Notes under the pieces: generated by a model
Databases searched by the model: none
Told to the model about the DNA's origin: nothing
Seen by the model: only the letters and a program-made list of their open reading frames with translations
From: Bacillota bacterium
GTDB taxonomy: Bacteria > Bacillota > UBA4882 > UBA8346
Length of the DNA stretch: 51,626 nucleotides
Direction: 5' to 3'
NCBI GenBank assembly: GCA_023435565.1
Contig: JAEYRN010000012.1
Location: 1 to 51,626 of the forward strand
Shown here: positions 25,649 through 35,289 of the stretch, in pieces
Layout of the letters: each line of letters starts with the position of its first letter
Position numbering within the stretch: position 1 is the first letter of the stretch
Position numbers and translations under genes: made by a program

Positions 25649-27820
25649 TCAACCAGCAGGTGCCGGATTTTCTTGTTGAGCCGGAACAGGTTTTATTACT
25701 GGTTCCGATTGAGGCTTGTCCTGAGTTTTAGGTTCAACCGACGGTTCCTTGACTTGCTCTTCCGGTTTTCCATGGTCCGTAGTTGTTTTTTCCTTGTTCG
25801 GCTTTTCCTCGACTAATTTTCCTTCAACCTCTTTTTTGGTTCCAGTCTCTTCATTATTGGAACTTGAATTATCAACAACCGGACTAACTTGAGGTTTAGC
25901 TTCCTGAATGTCCCCTAAATTTTGGTTTGTTTGTGAAGCCGGCTTATCGTTTTGTTCCTTAGTTGAGACTTTTGGCGGTTTCTTATCGAGATCAAAATAC
26001 GACTCCAGAATTTTTCGAGCAACCGGGGCTGCACCACCGCTTCCTGAACCGCCTTGTTCAATCAAAACAATTACCACTATTTCCGGCTTATCAGTAGGAG
26101 CATAACAGGCAAAAACACCGGAATTATCATAAGGAGGTTTTTGAACCGTCCCTGTCTTACCGGCTACCGGATATTTACCAAGGGGAAAACCTTGAAAAAC
26201 CCATGCAGCCGTACCACCGCTTACGACTTCGGATAATCCCTGTTGCAAAATAGAATAAACATGACGCGGCGCCCGAAGCTCCGCTGAAAGTTTGGGTTGA
26301 AATTTTTTGACAGTCTCTCCGGACGGCGTAGTAATTTTTGTGATTAATTGCGGCCGATAAACCTTTCCGTTATTGGCGATTGCTGCATATAATTGAGCTA
26401 ACTGCAATGGAGTTACGGTTAAAAAACCTTGCCCGATCCCAAAATGTAATGTCTCTAAAGGATACCATTCCTTTTCCCTGGTATTCTTCATTTTCCATGC
26501 GGGATCGGCTACCAATCCTAAACGTTCACCAGGATAAAGATTAATCCCGGTCGGACGTCCAAAACCAAAATAACGAGTATATTTGGCTAAAACATCCGGC
26601 CCTATTTTACGGCATAATTCAGCCATTACAATATTGCAAGAATTTTTGAGACCGTCCACAATATTTTGCCAGCCGTGAATTTCGCCTTTATCGCCAAAAA
26701 TCCAACAGGGAAAACGCCTTTTCCAAACCGGATCAAGGCCACCGCAATAAAATTTCTGTTTTTCATCAACCTGATTTTCCATCAAAGCGCTAAATACCGT
26801 CACCGGTTTAAAAGTCGAGCCGGGAGCGAATTCCCCTTGAATGACCCGGTTCATAAAAGGATGGAGCGGATTATTATATAATTTGTTGGCTACTTCAGGC
26901 GGAATAACTCCCACAAAGAGATTAGGGTCAAAAGCGGGTTTACTCACCATCGCCAAAATGTTTCCATTACGGGGGTCTAATGCAATAACTGCTCCTGATT
27001 TGGCATTACGATATCGGGAGTGTTTTTGAAGATAAACCAATTGCTCTTCCAATGCTTTTTCGGACGCCATCTGTAACTTGTGATCTATCGTTAAATGAAG
27101 ATTATTCCCTGGAACCGGTTCGCGATTTTCCAACATACGTAATGGACGACGTCGAATATCAACCTCATAAATCTTGCCGCCGTCCGAACCGCGTAATATA
27201 TCCTCATAAGTCCGTTCCAAACCCGTTTTGCCAATTAGGTCGCCAAGGCTGTATTGGTAACCCTTTTGCTTCATTTCCTCTAGTTCCTGAGTATTTATCT
27301 CCCGAACATAACCAAATAAATGGCTGGCAAATTCTCCAAACGGATAAGAGCGGACCGGAACTTCATCAACCTCGACTCCGGGAAGGTCAAGTTTTGATTC
27401 GTATAGTTTAATAGTAGTTACCGGATCAATGTCTTTATAAATTGGAATATAAGAATTGGCAGAGTTTTGAGGGTTGGGTTTAAGCTTTTCCCTAATTTCT
27501 GTCTCGGAAAGATTCAAGACTTTGCTGAGAAGAGCTAAAACTTCCGGATTCTTCTTTAAATCTTCGGGAACCACCGATACATTATGGGAAATTCGGCTGG
27601 TAACCATAATTTTCCCTTTACGGTCATAAAAAATTCCCCGGGGCGCATTTATTTTAATTGTACGTGCTTGATTTTCTTTTGACTTAATTGTATGAATACT
27701 TGCTCCCTGAATTATCTGAAGCACCCAAAGTCTAGCCATTAAGATCAAAAAAATGGCTAGAACCATCCCAGCTAAAAACCTAAACTTCTGTTCATTAATT
27801 TTTACTACTGTTTCTCTCAC
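25649..27820 (-). CDS. mrdA: Penicillin-binding protein 2 (elongasome transpeptidase)
   Basis: A 723-residue class B PBP that crosslinks peptidoglycan in the Rod complex. An N-terminal membrane helix (about 12-35) is followed by a PBP dimer domain and the transpeptidase domain. Its motifs are GSTFK (SxxK, about residue 335), NSCN and AGKTGTV. The last ~110 residues are a low-complexity tail of Pro, Glu, Lys, Gln and Thr, which ordinary PBP2 lacks. The open frame starts at 27829, but that TTG is only 2 nt from GGAGG; the GTG at 27820 is 10 nt from it and is preferred. It sits 18 bp after mreD. Confidence 0.93.
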   Translation of the reverse strand: MRETVVKINEQKFRFLAGMVLAIFLILMARLWVLQIIQGASIHTIKSKENQARTIKINAPRGIFYDRKGKIMVTSRISHNVSVVPEDLKKNPEVLALLSKVLNLSETEIREKLKPNPQNSANSYIPIYKDIDPVTTIKLYESKLDLPGVEVDEVPVRSYPFGEFASHLFGYVREINTQELEEMKQKGYQYSLGDLIGKTGLERTYEDILRGSDGGKIYEVDIRRRPLRMLENREPVPGNNLHLTIDHKLQMASEKALEEQLVYLQKHSRYRNAKSGAVIALDPRNGNILAMVSKPAFDPNLFVGVIPPEVANKLYNNPLHPFMNRVIQGEFAPGSTFKPVTVFSALMENQVDEKQKFYCGGLDPVWKRRFPCWIFGDKGEIHGWQNIVDGLKNSCNIVMAELCRKIGPDVLAKYTRYFGFGRPTGINLYPGERLGLVADPAWKMKNTREKEWYPLETLHFGIGQGFLTVTPLQLAQLYAAIANNGKVYRPQLITKITTPSGETVKKFQPKLSAELRAPRHVYSILQQGLSEVVSGGTAAWVFQGFPLGKYPVAGKTGTVQKPPYDNSGVFACYAPTDKPEIVVIVLIEQGGSGSGGAAPVARKILESYFDLDKKPPKVSTKEQNDKPASQTNQNLGDIQEAKPQVSPVVDNSSSNNEETGTKKEVEGKLVEEKPNKEKTTTDHGKPEEQVKEPSVEPKTQDKPQSEPVIKPVPAQQENPAPAG

Positions 27821-27838
27821 TTGGAACAATTCCTCCGT

Positions 27839-28342
27839 TTAGAGGTTTCCGGAGCGTTCCGCAACAAAACGTTCCATTTTTAAAAATAAACGATAAATAA
27901 CCGGAGCAAAAGCAGCATTGTATAAGGCTAAAGGTAGGATTGCCGAAATTAAAAGCAACCCAAAATGATAGTTTCCGTGAAAAGATAGGTGCATAAGTAC
28001 ACTTAGAGATTCAAAAACCAGAGTCCCGACGAATGTGGCAATTACCGGAACCAATAGATTATCTTTAAAGATGGTTTTTTCCAATAATCCTGCTGAAAAA
28101 CCGGCGAAAGACTTCGATAATGTTTGAATTCCAATCACACCGCCCGCAACTAAATCTAAAAAAAGACCAGCTGCCAATCCAAAGAAAAGTCCTTCATCCG
28201 GTCCCCTTAATAAACTATATGAAATTACCATAATTAGGATTAAATCCGGAACAATATTGCCCGGAAAGTTTAAACCAGCAAGCCAGGTGGCCTGTAAGGC
28301 TACACCCAAAATTGCCCCGATACTTAGGATTAAAACTCGCAT
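27839..28342 (-). CDS. mreD: Rod shape-determining protein MreD
   Basis: A 167-residue integral membrane protein with about five or six helices. It has the family pattern: NIVPDLILIMVISYSLLRGPDEGLFFGLAAGLFLDL and short loops. It belongs to the elongasome with MreC and PBP2. CCGGAGG lies upstream of the ATG. It is tightly packed between mreC and mrdA. Confidence 0.92.
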   Translation of the reverse strand: MRVLILSIGAILGVALQATWLAGLNFPGNIVPDLILIMVISYSLLRGPDEGLFFGLAAGLFLDLVAGGVIGIQTLSKSFAGFSAGLLEKTIFKDNLLVPVIATFVGTLVFESLSVLMHLSFHGNYHFGLLLISAILPLALYNAAFAPVIYRLFLKMERFVAERSGNL

Positions 28343-28373
28343 AAAAACCTCCGGAAAATTTTGAAACTACCGG

Positions 28374-29213
28374 TCACCCATCCCGCTTAACCTTAATTAC
28401 AAAAACTGTCTGTAATAATCCAAGATTGACGGCTGGTCTAAGCGAGGCTTTACTTACTAAGTGATTGGTCATTTTATTGATGTGAGATATCCTTCCGATA
28501 GGGATTCCCCGAGGATAAATTTCACTGGTTTCAGATGTTACAATTAGATCTCCAATTTTAATATTGATAAAATAACTTTCAACTGCCGGTTTAACTGAAG
28601 ATTCCCCCCGGTACTGCCCGCCACCGGTCACAATAACCATATTTCCAGTCCGGCTGACTACCCCACCGATAAAATTTCCGTCGCGAGGATCAGTCATTAA
28701 AATTACTTCTGCTGTATTTCCTCTTACTTCACCAATTCTTCCGACCACACCCTGAGGAGTGATGACGGCCATATTTTTAGATAATTGAAAATTTTTGCCT
28801 TTGTTAATAACTACGGTTTGGTTCCAATTATTCGGATTGACGGAAATAATTTCCGCCGGAACAAATACATGAGGTTGATCCTCCATGTACTCAAGGGCGG
28901 CCCGTAAACGCCTATTTTCGGAACGCAACGAATCAAGCCCTGTTTGGCGTACTTTCAATTTATCAATTTCAGCCTTTAATCGGTCATTCTCCTCTTTTAG
29001 CGTAGAAAGGGCAATAACCGTTTCCCAACTTCCGGAAACTGTCTTCCCCATACTATTAAAGAGGCTTTCCAGTGGAATCATGGCTGAATTGAAAAAATAA
29101 TGAATTTTGCCTCCACCGGATTTTTCCTGTGACGAAACAAACATTACCCAGGTAATGAGAAGAAAAATCAATGCAATTAGTAAAAAACGCCGATTGGTAA
29201 ATAAATGAAACAA
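28374..29213 (-). CDS. mreC: Rod shape-determining protein MreC
   Basis: A 279-residue bitopic protein: an N-terminal membrane helix (about 8-26), a coiled coil (about 65-105) and the beta-barrel MreC domain (VISPQGVVGRIGEV-like and LMTDPRDGNFIGGVVSRTG). It links MreB inside to PBP2 outside. The start is TTG with AGGGTG 6 nt upstream. It begins 13 bp after the mreB stop. Confidence 0.94.
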   Translation of the reverse strand: MFHLFTNRRFLLIALIFLLITWVMFVSSQEKSGGGKIHYFFNSAMIPLESLFNSMGKTVSGSWETVIALSTLKEENDRLKAEIDKLKVRQTGLDSLRSENRRLRAALEYMEDQPHVFVPAEIISVNPNNWNQTVVINKGKNFQLSKNMAVITPQGVVGRIGEVRGNTAEVILMTDPRDGNFIGGVVSRTGNMVIVTGGGQYRGESSVKPAVESYFINIKIGDLIVTSETSEIYPRGIPIGRISHINKMTNHLVSKASLRPAVNLGLLQTVFVIKVKRDG

Positions 29214-29226
29214 TTAGGTCACCCTT

Positions 29227-30267
29227 TTACGCCATCTTCCGATTGGAGATTAGCACCCTTTTTACATCATGATAATTACGTTCCAGAGCGATTCCAGTTC
29301 CCCTGGCAACACAAGTTAAAGGTTCATCCGCAATCTGAACCGGCATTCCGGTTTCTTCGGCCAGTAGTTTATCAATACCCCTTAATAACGAACCTCCTCC
29401 GGCCATTACCACTCCACGGTCTAAAATATCGGCTGCCAGTTCCGGCGGGGTTCGCTCCAAGGTCATCTTGACAGCTTCTATAATACTTGAGATCGGTTCG
29501 GCTAAAGCTTCTTGAACCTCGTGTCCGGTAATAACGATTGTCTTAGGTAGACCGGTTAATAGGTCTCTTCCCCTTACCTCCAGCTTTTCATCTTTTTTAC
29601 CGGGATAAGCCGATCCAATATCCTTTTTAATATCTTCGGCTGTTCGTTCACCGATCATTAGGTTATAATGACGTTTAATATAATGAGCGATGGCTTCGTT
29701 CATTTCATCACCGGCAATCCGGAGCGAACGGCTGGACACAATGCCGCCTAAGGAGATAACAGCCACTTCGGTAGTGCCGCCGCCGATATCAATGATTAAA
29801 TTACCGGTTGGTTCTTCAACGTTAAGCCCGGCTCCGATTGCCGCCGCCATTGGCTCTTCGATTAGAAAAACCTCTCTGGCTCCGGCTTGTAGTCCGGCAT
29901 CCATTACCGCCCGTTTTTCTACCTCGGTAACACCGGACGGTACTCCGATGATAACCCGCGGTGATAAAATACCCACGTTTCTTCCGGCTTTATTAATAAA
30001 ATAGCGCAACATTTTCTCAGTTACGTCAAAATCAGCAATCACACCGTCTTTCATAGGACGTACGGCCACAATGTTGCCGGGAGTTCGGCCCACCATTTGC
30101 TGGGCTTCATTACCGACCGCAAAAATATTATTGGTATCTTTTTCAATAGCAACTACTGTTGGTTCCTGTAGTACTACCCCACGGCCCTGAACATAAACCA
30201 AGGTGTTGGCGGTACCTAAATCAATACCCATATCTTTGGCAAAACGACCCAAAATTGACTTTAACAT
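29227..30267 (-). CDS. mreB: Rod shape-determining actin homologue MreB
   Basis: A 346-residue actin-fold ATPase forming membrane-associated filaments that steer the elongasome. Phosphate-1 (GIDLGTANTLVYV), phosphate-2 (DIGGGTTEVAV) and the adenosine motif (VMAGGGSLLRG) are all clear. Length is standard. AAGGAG lies before the ATG. It is first of mreB-mreC-mreD-mrdA. Confidence 0.98.
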   Translation of the reverse strand: MLKSILGRFAKDMGIDLGTANTLVYVQGRGVVLQEPTVVAIEKDTNNIFAVGNEAQQMVGRTPGNIVAVRPMKDGVIADFDVTEKMLRYFINKAGRNVGILSPRVIIGVPSGVTEVEKRAVMDAGLQAGAREVFLIEEPMAAAIGAGLNVEEPTGNLIIDIGGGTTEVAVISLGGIVSSRSLRIAGDEMNEAIAHYIKRHYNLMIGERTAEDIKKDIGSAYPGKKDEKLEVRGRDLLTGLPKTIVITGHEVQEALAEPISSIIEAVKMTLERTPPELAADILDRGVVMAGGGSLLRGIDKLLAEETGMPVQIADEPLTCVARGTGIALERNYHDVKRVLISNRKMA

Positions 30268-30362
30268 GCCAAAACTCCTTCCAGATTGTATTAAGTAAGT
30301 TGATAATTTATGAATCCGTTGCGCAATTTTTCATCTTTCTTTGTTTATAAATTTAAATCGCG

Positions 30363-31052
30363 CTAGAGCAACTGGCCGCGTTCTTTGAGACTTAGGTAAC
30401 GACTATCGCCAAAAATTAAGTGGTCGATAATCCGGATTCCTAATATTTCACCGGCATCATACAGTCGCTTTGTCAATAATAAATCATCCTGGCTGGGGGT
30501 AGGATCGCCGCTGGGATGATTATGGGCTAAAATCAATCCGGCACTACTCATTTTAATCGCTTCTTTAAACACCTCTCTAGGATGGACCGGGGAAGAACTC
30601 AAAATCCCAATCGCCGTGGTCTCCACTTTTAATACTTGGTTTTTCGTATTTAAATGAATCACTTTGAAGTGTTCTCGATCGAGGTCTTGAAAACTTGCTT
30701 TCAATAAATCGTAAGCATCTTCAGGTTTTCTAATGTACGGTAGTTGAATCGGATTACTAGTAAGCACCCTCCTTCCCAGTTCAAAAGCTGCTTTCAGTTG
30801 GACGGCTTTAGCCTGACCCATTCCGATTTGACTTGCCAGTTCCACAAGGGACGCTTTGGCAAGGCCGCGAAGATCTTTATAGACAACTAACAATTCTTTT
30901 CCAAGATCAACAGCGGAATAATTGGCAGTCCCAGTTCGTAGGATAATCGCAATCAACTCGGCGGCGGAAAGATATTCGGGTCCAAATTGGATTAGCCTTT
31001 CTCTAGGCCGTTCTTCCAAAGGAAGTTCCTTAATTGTAACCCGTTCACCCAC
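30363..31052 (-). CDS. radC: RadC family JAB-domain protein
   Basis: A 229-residue protein with an N-terminal helix-hairpin-helix region (about 20-80) and a C-terminal JAB1/MPN metalloprotease-like domain (HNHPSGDPTPSQDD metal motif). The family is traditionally called a DNA repair protein, but its function is not settled. The GTG start follows GAGGTG. Its place between maf and mreB is the classic Bacillota order maf-radC-mreBCD. Confidence 0.95.
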   Translation of the reverse strand: MGERVTIKELPLEERPRERLIQFGPEYLSAAELIAIILRTGTANYSAVDLGKELLVVYKDLRGLAKASLVELASQIGMGQAKAVQLKAAFELGRRVLTSNPIQLPYIRKPEDAYDLLKASFQDLDREHFKVIHLNTKNQVLKVETTAIGILSSSPVHPREVFKEAIKMSSAGLILAHNHPSGDPTPSQDDLLLTKRLYDAGEILGIRIIDHLIFGDSRYLSLKERGQLL

Positions 31053-31059
31053 AACAACA

Positions 31060-31212
31060 CCTCAATTTACAATGTACAATTAACAATGTAAAATGTACAA
31101 TTATTCAACATTATCGAATTAAATATACAACTTACAATCGAAAGTTTAGAATAATGGCCGCCATAAACGCTGTCAGAATCTTGTACATTGTAAATTGTAC
31201 ATTATACATTAG
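31060..31212. repeat. Imperfect palindromic element filling the maf-radC gap
   Basis: Tandem variants of TTACAATGTACAATT at the left (31063-31105) face inverted variants TTGTACATTGTAAATTGTAC at the right (31182-31212). CAATTTACAATGTACAA and its exact complement give a 17-bp terminal inverted repeat enclosing about 115 bp. The right arm ends at the base before the maf stop codon. No reading frame lies inside. It looks like a small MITE-like or BIME-like insertion. Confidence 0.75.
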
Positions 31213-31794
31213 TCACTGCCATATCGATACTTGAAACTTCTGTAACATTTCAACCAGTTTGCTCAAGGGGAGACCTACTACATTAAAGTAACATCCCTCA
31301 ATCCCTTCGACTAACACTCCGCCTTTGCCTTGGATCCCATATGCCCCGGCTTTATCCAGCGGTTCTCCAGTGGCTACATAGGATTGAATTTCTTCTAAAG
31401 ATACCGGCCTAAATTTCACTTTAGTTTCAGCGAATCCGGTTTCAATACGGCCGGTAGAAACTTGAATCAATGCAATTCCCGTATAGACCGAATGAAACTT
31501 TCCGCTTAAAGTAGCAAGCATTTTAACAGCCTCATCCTGGTTTAACGGTTTTCCGAAAATAGTATCTCCAAACACTACTAATGTATCGGCGCCAATAACT
31601 AAACCTCTTCCCAGTTTACTGGCAACATTTGAAGCCTTATGCAAAGCTAATTTTATGACCAAATCTTCCGGTGCAACAAAGGATTTGGGGATTACTTCAG
31701 TAATATTACTGGGAATAGCCTGAAAATCGAGACCAAGTTGATTTAAGATCTCAACCCGTCGTGGTGAAGCTGAAGCTAATACTATTGGTTCCAT
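31213..31794 (-). CDS. maf: Maf family nucleoside triphosphate pyrophosphatase
   Basis: A 193-residue Maf protein, probably a dTTP/UTP (or modified-nucleotide) pyrophosphatase limiting misincorporation. The N-terminal SASPRR motif, the GADTLV motif with the catalytic Asp, and the KAGAYGIQGKGG loop are intact. Ribosome site is weak (TTTAAAGA before the ATG). It is the first gene of the maf-radC-mre cluster. Confidence 0.94.
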   Translation of the reverse strand: MEPIVLASASPRRVEILNQLGLDFQAIPSNITEVIPKSFVAPEDLVIKLALHKASNVASKLGRGLVIGADTLVVFGDTIFGKPLNQDEAVKMLATLSGKFHSVYTGIALIQVSTGRIETGFAETKVKFRPVSLEEIQSYVATGEPLDKAGAYGIQGKGGVLVEGIEGCYFNVVGLPLSKLVEMLQKFQVSIWQ

Positions 31795-32073
31795 TCTTTA
31801 AATTCCAAACCATTTCTTTTAGTGTATACATCAGGATTGCCAAATTTGTTATCAAATATCACTTTAATAATTTATACAGGTTTAACTACTATTCCCGTTG
31901 ATTAGGGATTATTGATTCCACAATCATCCCGTAAAATCCTTTTCGAATTCAGAAAAACATCTAAATAAATATGGAATTGAAGCAAAAAACTGTTAAAAGA
32001 TATTTAATAGGTTTATTACCCTTGTTGTTCCCATAATATAACCCAATTAGTAACCGATCCTAAAGCAGTTTCC

Positions 32074-32103
32074 AAAAATTTAAAACGACCCTAATCGGTC
32101 GTT
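32074..32103 (-). terminator. Hairpin overlapping the PilZ gene stop codon
   Basis: An AACGACC/GGTCGTT stem with a 6-nt loop that contains the stop codon is followed on the minus strand by TTTAAATTTTT. The opposite strand has GTTTTTTC after the stem, so it could act in both directions. Confidence 0.65.
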
Positions 32104-32462
32104 TTTTCTTCAGGGCGATTTGCTACATAATTCATGATTTTTTCTTTGATATCGGGGTCAAGATTTGAAAATTTCATTCGAATCAGGTGTTCACTAAACT
32201 TCTCATCATCATAGCCCGAACCCAATACTTCTACTGCAGCGGTAATCTTACCATAATTAGGCAATACAAATTCGCAGACATACTCTCCCTTTTCCACTTG
32301 GCGTTTGGCGGATATCTTTTGAATTTTTAGCCCGCCCTCACTAATGTCCTTTAAAAAACCTGTTATCTGTTGGTCTAGTTGCTTATCGGTCAAAGATACG
32401 ATTATTGACTTGGCCATTACGCGAAGATGTTGACGATGTTCCTTTCCGGAATTTGTTTCCAC
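32091..32462 (-). CDS. PilZ-domain protein (cyclic di-GMP receptor candidate)
   Basis: A 123-residue single PilZ domain. Both binding motifs are intact: RxxxR (RQHLR) near the N-terminus and DxSxxG (DISEGG). It should bind cyclic di-GMP, made in this region by the GGDEF protein at 11652-13211. The GTG at 32471 overlaps the AAAGGAG; the GTG at 32462 is 8 nt from it and is preferred. It stands alone downstream of the P-type ATPase gene on the same strand. The target process is unknown. Confidence 0.85.
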   Translation of the reverse strand: METNSGKEHRQHLRVMAKSIIVSLTDKQLDQQITGFLKDISEGGLKIQKISAKRQVEKGEYVCEFVLPNYGKITAAVEVLGSGYDDEKFSEHLIRMKFSNLDPDIKEKIMNYVANRPEEKTTD

Positions 32463-32536
32463 CCAATTCACTCCTTTGCGATTTGAAGGTTTACAAATCT
32501 ATTATAGCTTAATGCATTTACATGTTCCATAAATAT

Positions 32537-35284
32537 TTAGTTCTCTTTTACAAAACGTCTTAAAAATATAAGTTTCCAGATTTCAACCAACGGTACGGTG
32601 GAAACGGCAAAAACAACTACTATCAACCAATGATTTAAATCAAGGGGGACGACTTTAAAGATGGTCCGGAACGCCGGAGTTAACATCACTATTAGTTGAA
32701 TCAACCCGGAAAAAACCGAGGCGCCGATGAGAAACTTATTAACAGCCATTCCTTTCTCAAAGATTGAATTTCGCACCGAACGGAAATTAAAGACATGAAA
32801 TAGTTGGGAAAAACTCAAAGTCGCAAAGGCCATTGTCCGTCCCTGTTCGATTGAGCCGTTGAAACTTACTCCGGTATAAAAAGCTAGTAAGGTTAAGCCC
32901 CCGATTAAAAAACCTTCAAAGACAATGGTCCGTTTCATTCCTTTGACGAAAATTCCTTCCTCTTTTTTACGGGGTTTTCTTTTCATGATTCCCGGTTCGG
33001 CAGGTTCCATTCCCAAAGCCAAAGCGGGAAGACTATCGGTTACCAGATTAACCCATAAAATTTGAATCGCAAGCAATGGTACAGGCAGTTGAAACAAGAT
33101 TGCCAGTAAGATTCCAAAAATCTCACCAATATTGCATGAAAGTAAAAAATAGACTGATTTCTTAATGTTTTCGTAAATAACCCGGCCTTCCCGGACTGCC
33201 CCAACAATAGTGGCAAAGTTATCATCCGCTAATACCATTTCGGAAGCGCTTTTAGCCACATCAGTCCCGGTTATTCCCATAGCAGCCCCAATATCGGCGC
33301 GTTTTAAGGCTGGAGCATCATTGACGCCATCGCCGGTCATAGCCACCACATGTCCTTTATTTCTAAAAATATTGACAATCCTTACTTTATGTTGGGGAGA
33401 AACCCGGGCATAGACAGAAATTTGCTCGGCTTTGCCGGTTAATTCCTCATCGGTAACATTGTCCAATTCCTGTCCGGTTAAGACTAATTCGCCTTCTCTT
33501 AATAAGCCAAGTTCACGGGCTATAGCAGTAGCCGTATCCCGGTGATCACCGGTGATCATTACTGGTTTAACGCCTGCGGTACGGCATTCGGTAATCGAAT
33601 CCTTAACTTCCGGCCGAGGAGGGTCAATCATCCCCCAAAATCCGATAAAAGTCAACTTATCTTCGACAGTTTTTAGGTCAATCTTATTGGTTATCGGCAT
33701 TCTCCGCACTGCAACCCCTAATACCCGTAATGCATCCTGAGCCATTGCCCCATTATGCTTCATTAATTCATCTTTCAAGTTTGGCGTCAACTCTTTAATA
33801 CCATCGGCGGTTAACACAAAGGAACAGCGACTAAGGACAATGTCGGGCGCACCCTTGGTAATTGCCCATTGACCTTGGGGATATTCTATTTCAACTTTTT
33901 GCAAGCTCACATCAGGCAAGCTACCTTTGTTAATAGTGGTCATCAACTTTCGGTCCGAATCAAAAGGTATCTCCATGATTCGTACGTATTCTCGGGCCAA
34001 TTCATCTTTATTCAAACCAACTTTAGCGGCTGCGACTACCAAAGCGCCCTCGGTAGGGTCGCCGATAATTTTCCATGTCTGATTATCATCTTTCCAATCT
34101 TCTTCTAAAATGGCGTCATTACACAAAGCGCCGCATAGCAAGAGAGCTTTCAACGGACTCTCCTTGGCTAGAGTAACTGGTTTCCCATTATGGAGATATT
34201 CGCCACTCGGATTATAACCCTGGCCGATAACCTCATACCACTTCCCGGCGCTGAAAACTTTTTTTACCGTCATTTGATTTTGGGTCAAAGTCCCAGTTTT
34301 ATCGGAACAAATTACAGTCGCTGATCCCAGAGTTTCAACAGCCGGCAATTTGCGAATAATCGCCCTTTTTTTGGCCAAGCGTTGTACACCGATAGCAAGG
34401 ACAATAGTAACTATAGCTGGTAACCCTTCGGGAATAGCCGCCACTGCAAGACTGACAGAGGTCAAGAACATTTCGGTCAAATTTTCGCCCCGAAGCCAAC
34501 CCAAAACAAAGATTAAAACGCAAACCGCTATCGCTAAGGTTCCTAAATACTTACCAAACTCGTCCAATTTTTGTTGCAGGGGTGTTGATTCGGGTACAAC
34601 TTGTTTTAGTAAATTTGCAATCTGCCCTATCTCTGTATTCATCCCGGTCTTGACAATTATCGCTTTCCCTCGGCCATAAGTAACAACCGTTCCCATAAAG
34701 ACAAGGTTTTTCTGGTCACCTAAAGGCAGTTCATTCGCAAAAACCTTATTCGTTTTTTCAGTTGGGACCGATTCGCCGGTTAAGGCAGCTTCTTCAATTT
34801 TTAAGTTAACTGCCTCGATAAGTCGAGCATCGGCCGGAACAAAGTCACCAGCCTCTAGGATAATGATGTCTCCGGGGACCAGTTCCTGGGCGGGGAGTGA
34901 TTTAACGCGACCATTTCGAAGTACTTTGGCGAGTGGGGCCGAAAGGCGTTTTAGTGCCGCTAAGGATTGTTCGGCCTTGAACTCCTGAAATACGCCAATT
35001 ACTGCATTTAAAATTACAATCGCCATGATCACAATCGAATCGATCCATTCGCCTAAAAATCCCGATACAATAGCAGCAATAAATAAGAGAATTACCAAAA
35101 ATTCTTTGAATTGGTCAAAGAACATCGCCCAAAGAGATTTACCGGACTCCTCCTCCAATTCGTTCATCCCAAACTTATCTCTTTTAGCTTGGACTTTATG
35201 CTCATTCAAACCATTAAGTAAGTCGCTTTCTAACATCTGAGCGGCCTGTTCGATTTCTAATTGATACCACTTGGTCTGTTCCAT
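32537..35284 (-). CDS. P2A-type cation-transporting ATPase, probable Mn2+ exporter
   Basis: A 915-residue P-type ATPase of the Ca2+/Mn2+ (SERCA-like) group. The phosphorylation motif is DKTGTLT, the dephosphorylation motif TGES, and the hinge GDGVNDAPAL. The metal ligands match SERCA: PEGLP in M4, NIGE in M5 and NLVTD in M6. It begins 5 bp after the YjbQ stop with AAGGAG reaching into the end of that gene, so they form an operon. The operon has a yybP-ykoY riboswitch in its leader. Lactococcus YoaB, a P-type ATPase with the same riboswitch, is a precedent for Mn2+. Ion choice is therefore inferred as Mn2+ over Ca2+. Confidence 0.9.
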   Translation of the reverse strand: MEQTKWYQLEIEQAAQMLESDLLNGLNEHKVQAKRDKFGMNELEEESGKSLWAMFFDQFKEFLVILLFIAAIVSGFLGEWIDSIVIMAIVILNAVIGVFQEFKAEQSLAALKRLSAPLAKVLRNGRVKSLPAQELVPGDIIILEAGDFVPADARLIEAVNLKIEEAALTGESVPTEKTNKVFANELPLGDQKNLVFMGTVVTYGRGKAIIVKTGMNTEIGQIANLLKQVVPESTPLQQKLDEFGKYLGTLAIAVCVLIFVLGWLRGENLTEMFLTSVSLAVAAIPEGLPAIVTIVLAIGVQRLAKKRAIIRKLPAVETLGSATVICSDKTGTLTQNQMTVKKVFSAGKWYEVIGQGYNPSGEYLHNGKPVTLAKESPLKALLLCGALCNDAILEEDWKDDNQTWKIIGDPTEGALVVAAAKVGLNKDELAREYVRIMEIPFDSDRKLMTTINKGSLPDVSLQKVEIEYPQGQWAITKGAPDIVLSRCSFVLTADGIKELTPNLKDELMKHNGAMAQDALRVLGVAVRRMPITNKIDLKTVEDKLTFIGFWGMIDPPRPEVKDSITECRTAGVKPVMITGDHRDTATAIARELGLLREGELVLTGQELDNVTDEELTGKAEQISVYARVSPQHKVRIVNIFRNKGHVVAMTGDGVNDAPALKRADIGAAMGITGTDVAKSASEMVLADDNFATIVGAVREGRVIYENIKKSVYFLLSCNIGEIFGILLAILFQLPVPLLAIQILWVNLVTDSLPALALGMEPAEPGIMKRKPRKKEEGIFVKGMKRTIVFEGFLIGGLTLLAFYTGVSFNGSIEQGRTMAFATLSFSQLFHVFNFRSVRNSIFEKGMAVNKFLIGASVFSGLIQLIVMLTPAFRTIFKVVPLDLNHWLIVVVFAVSTVPLVEIWKLIFLRRFVKEN

Positions 35285-35289
35285 ATCGT

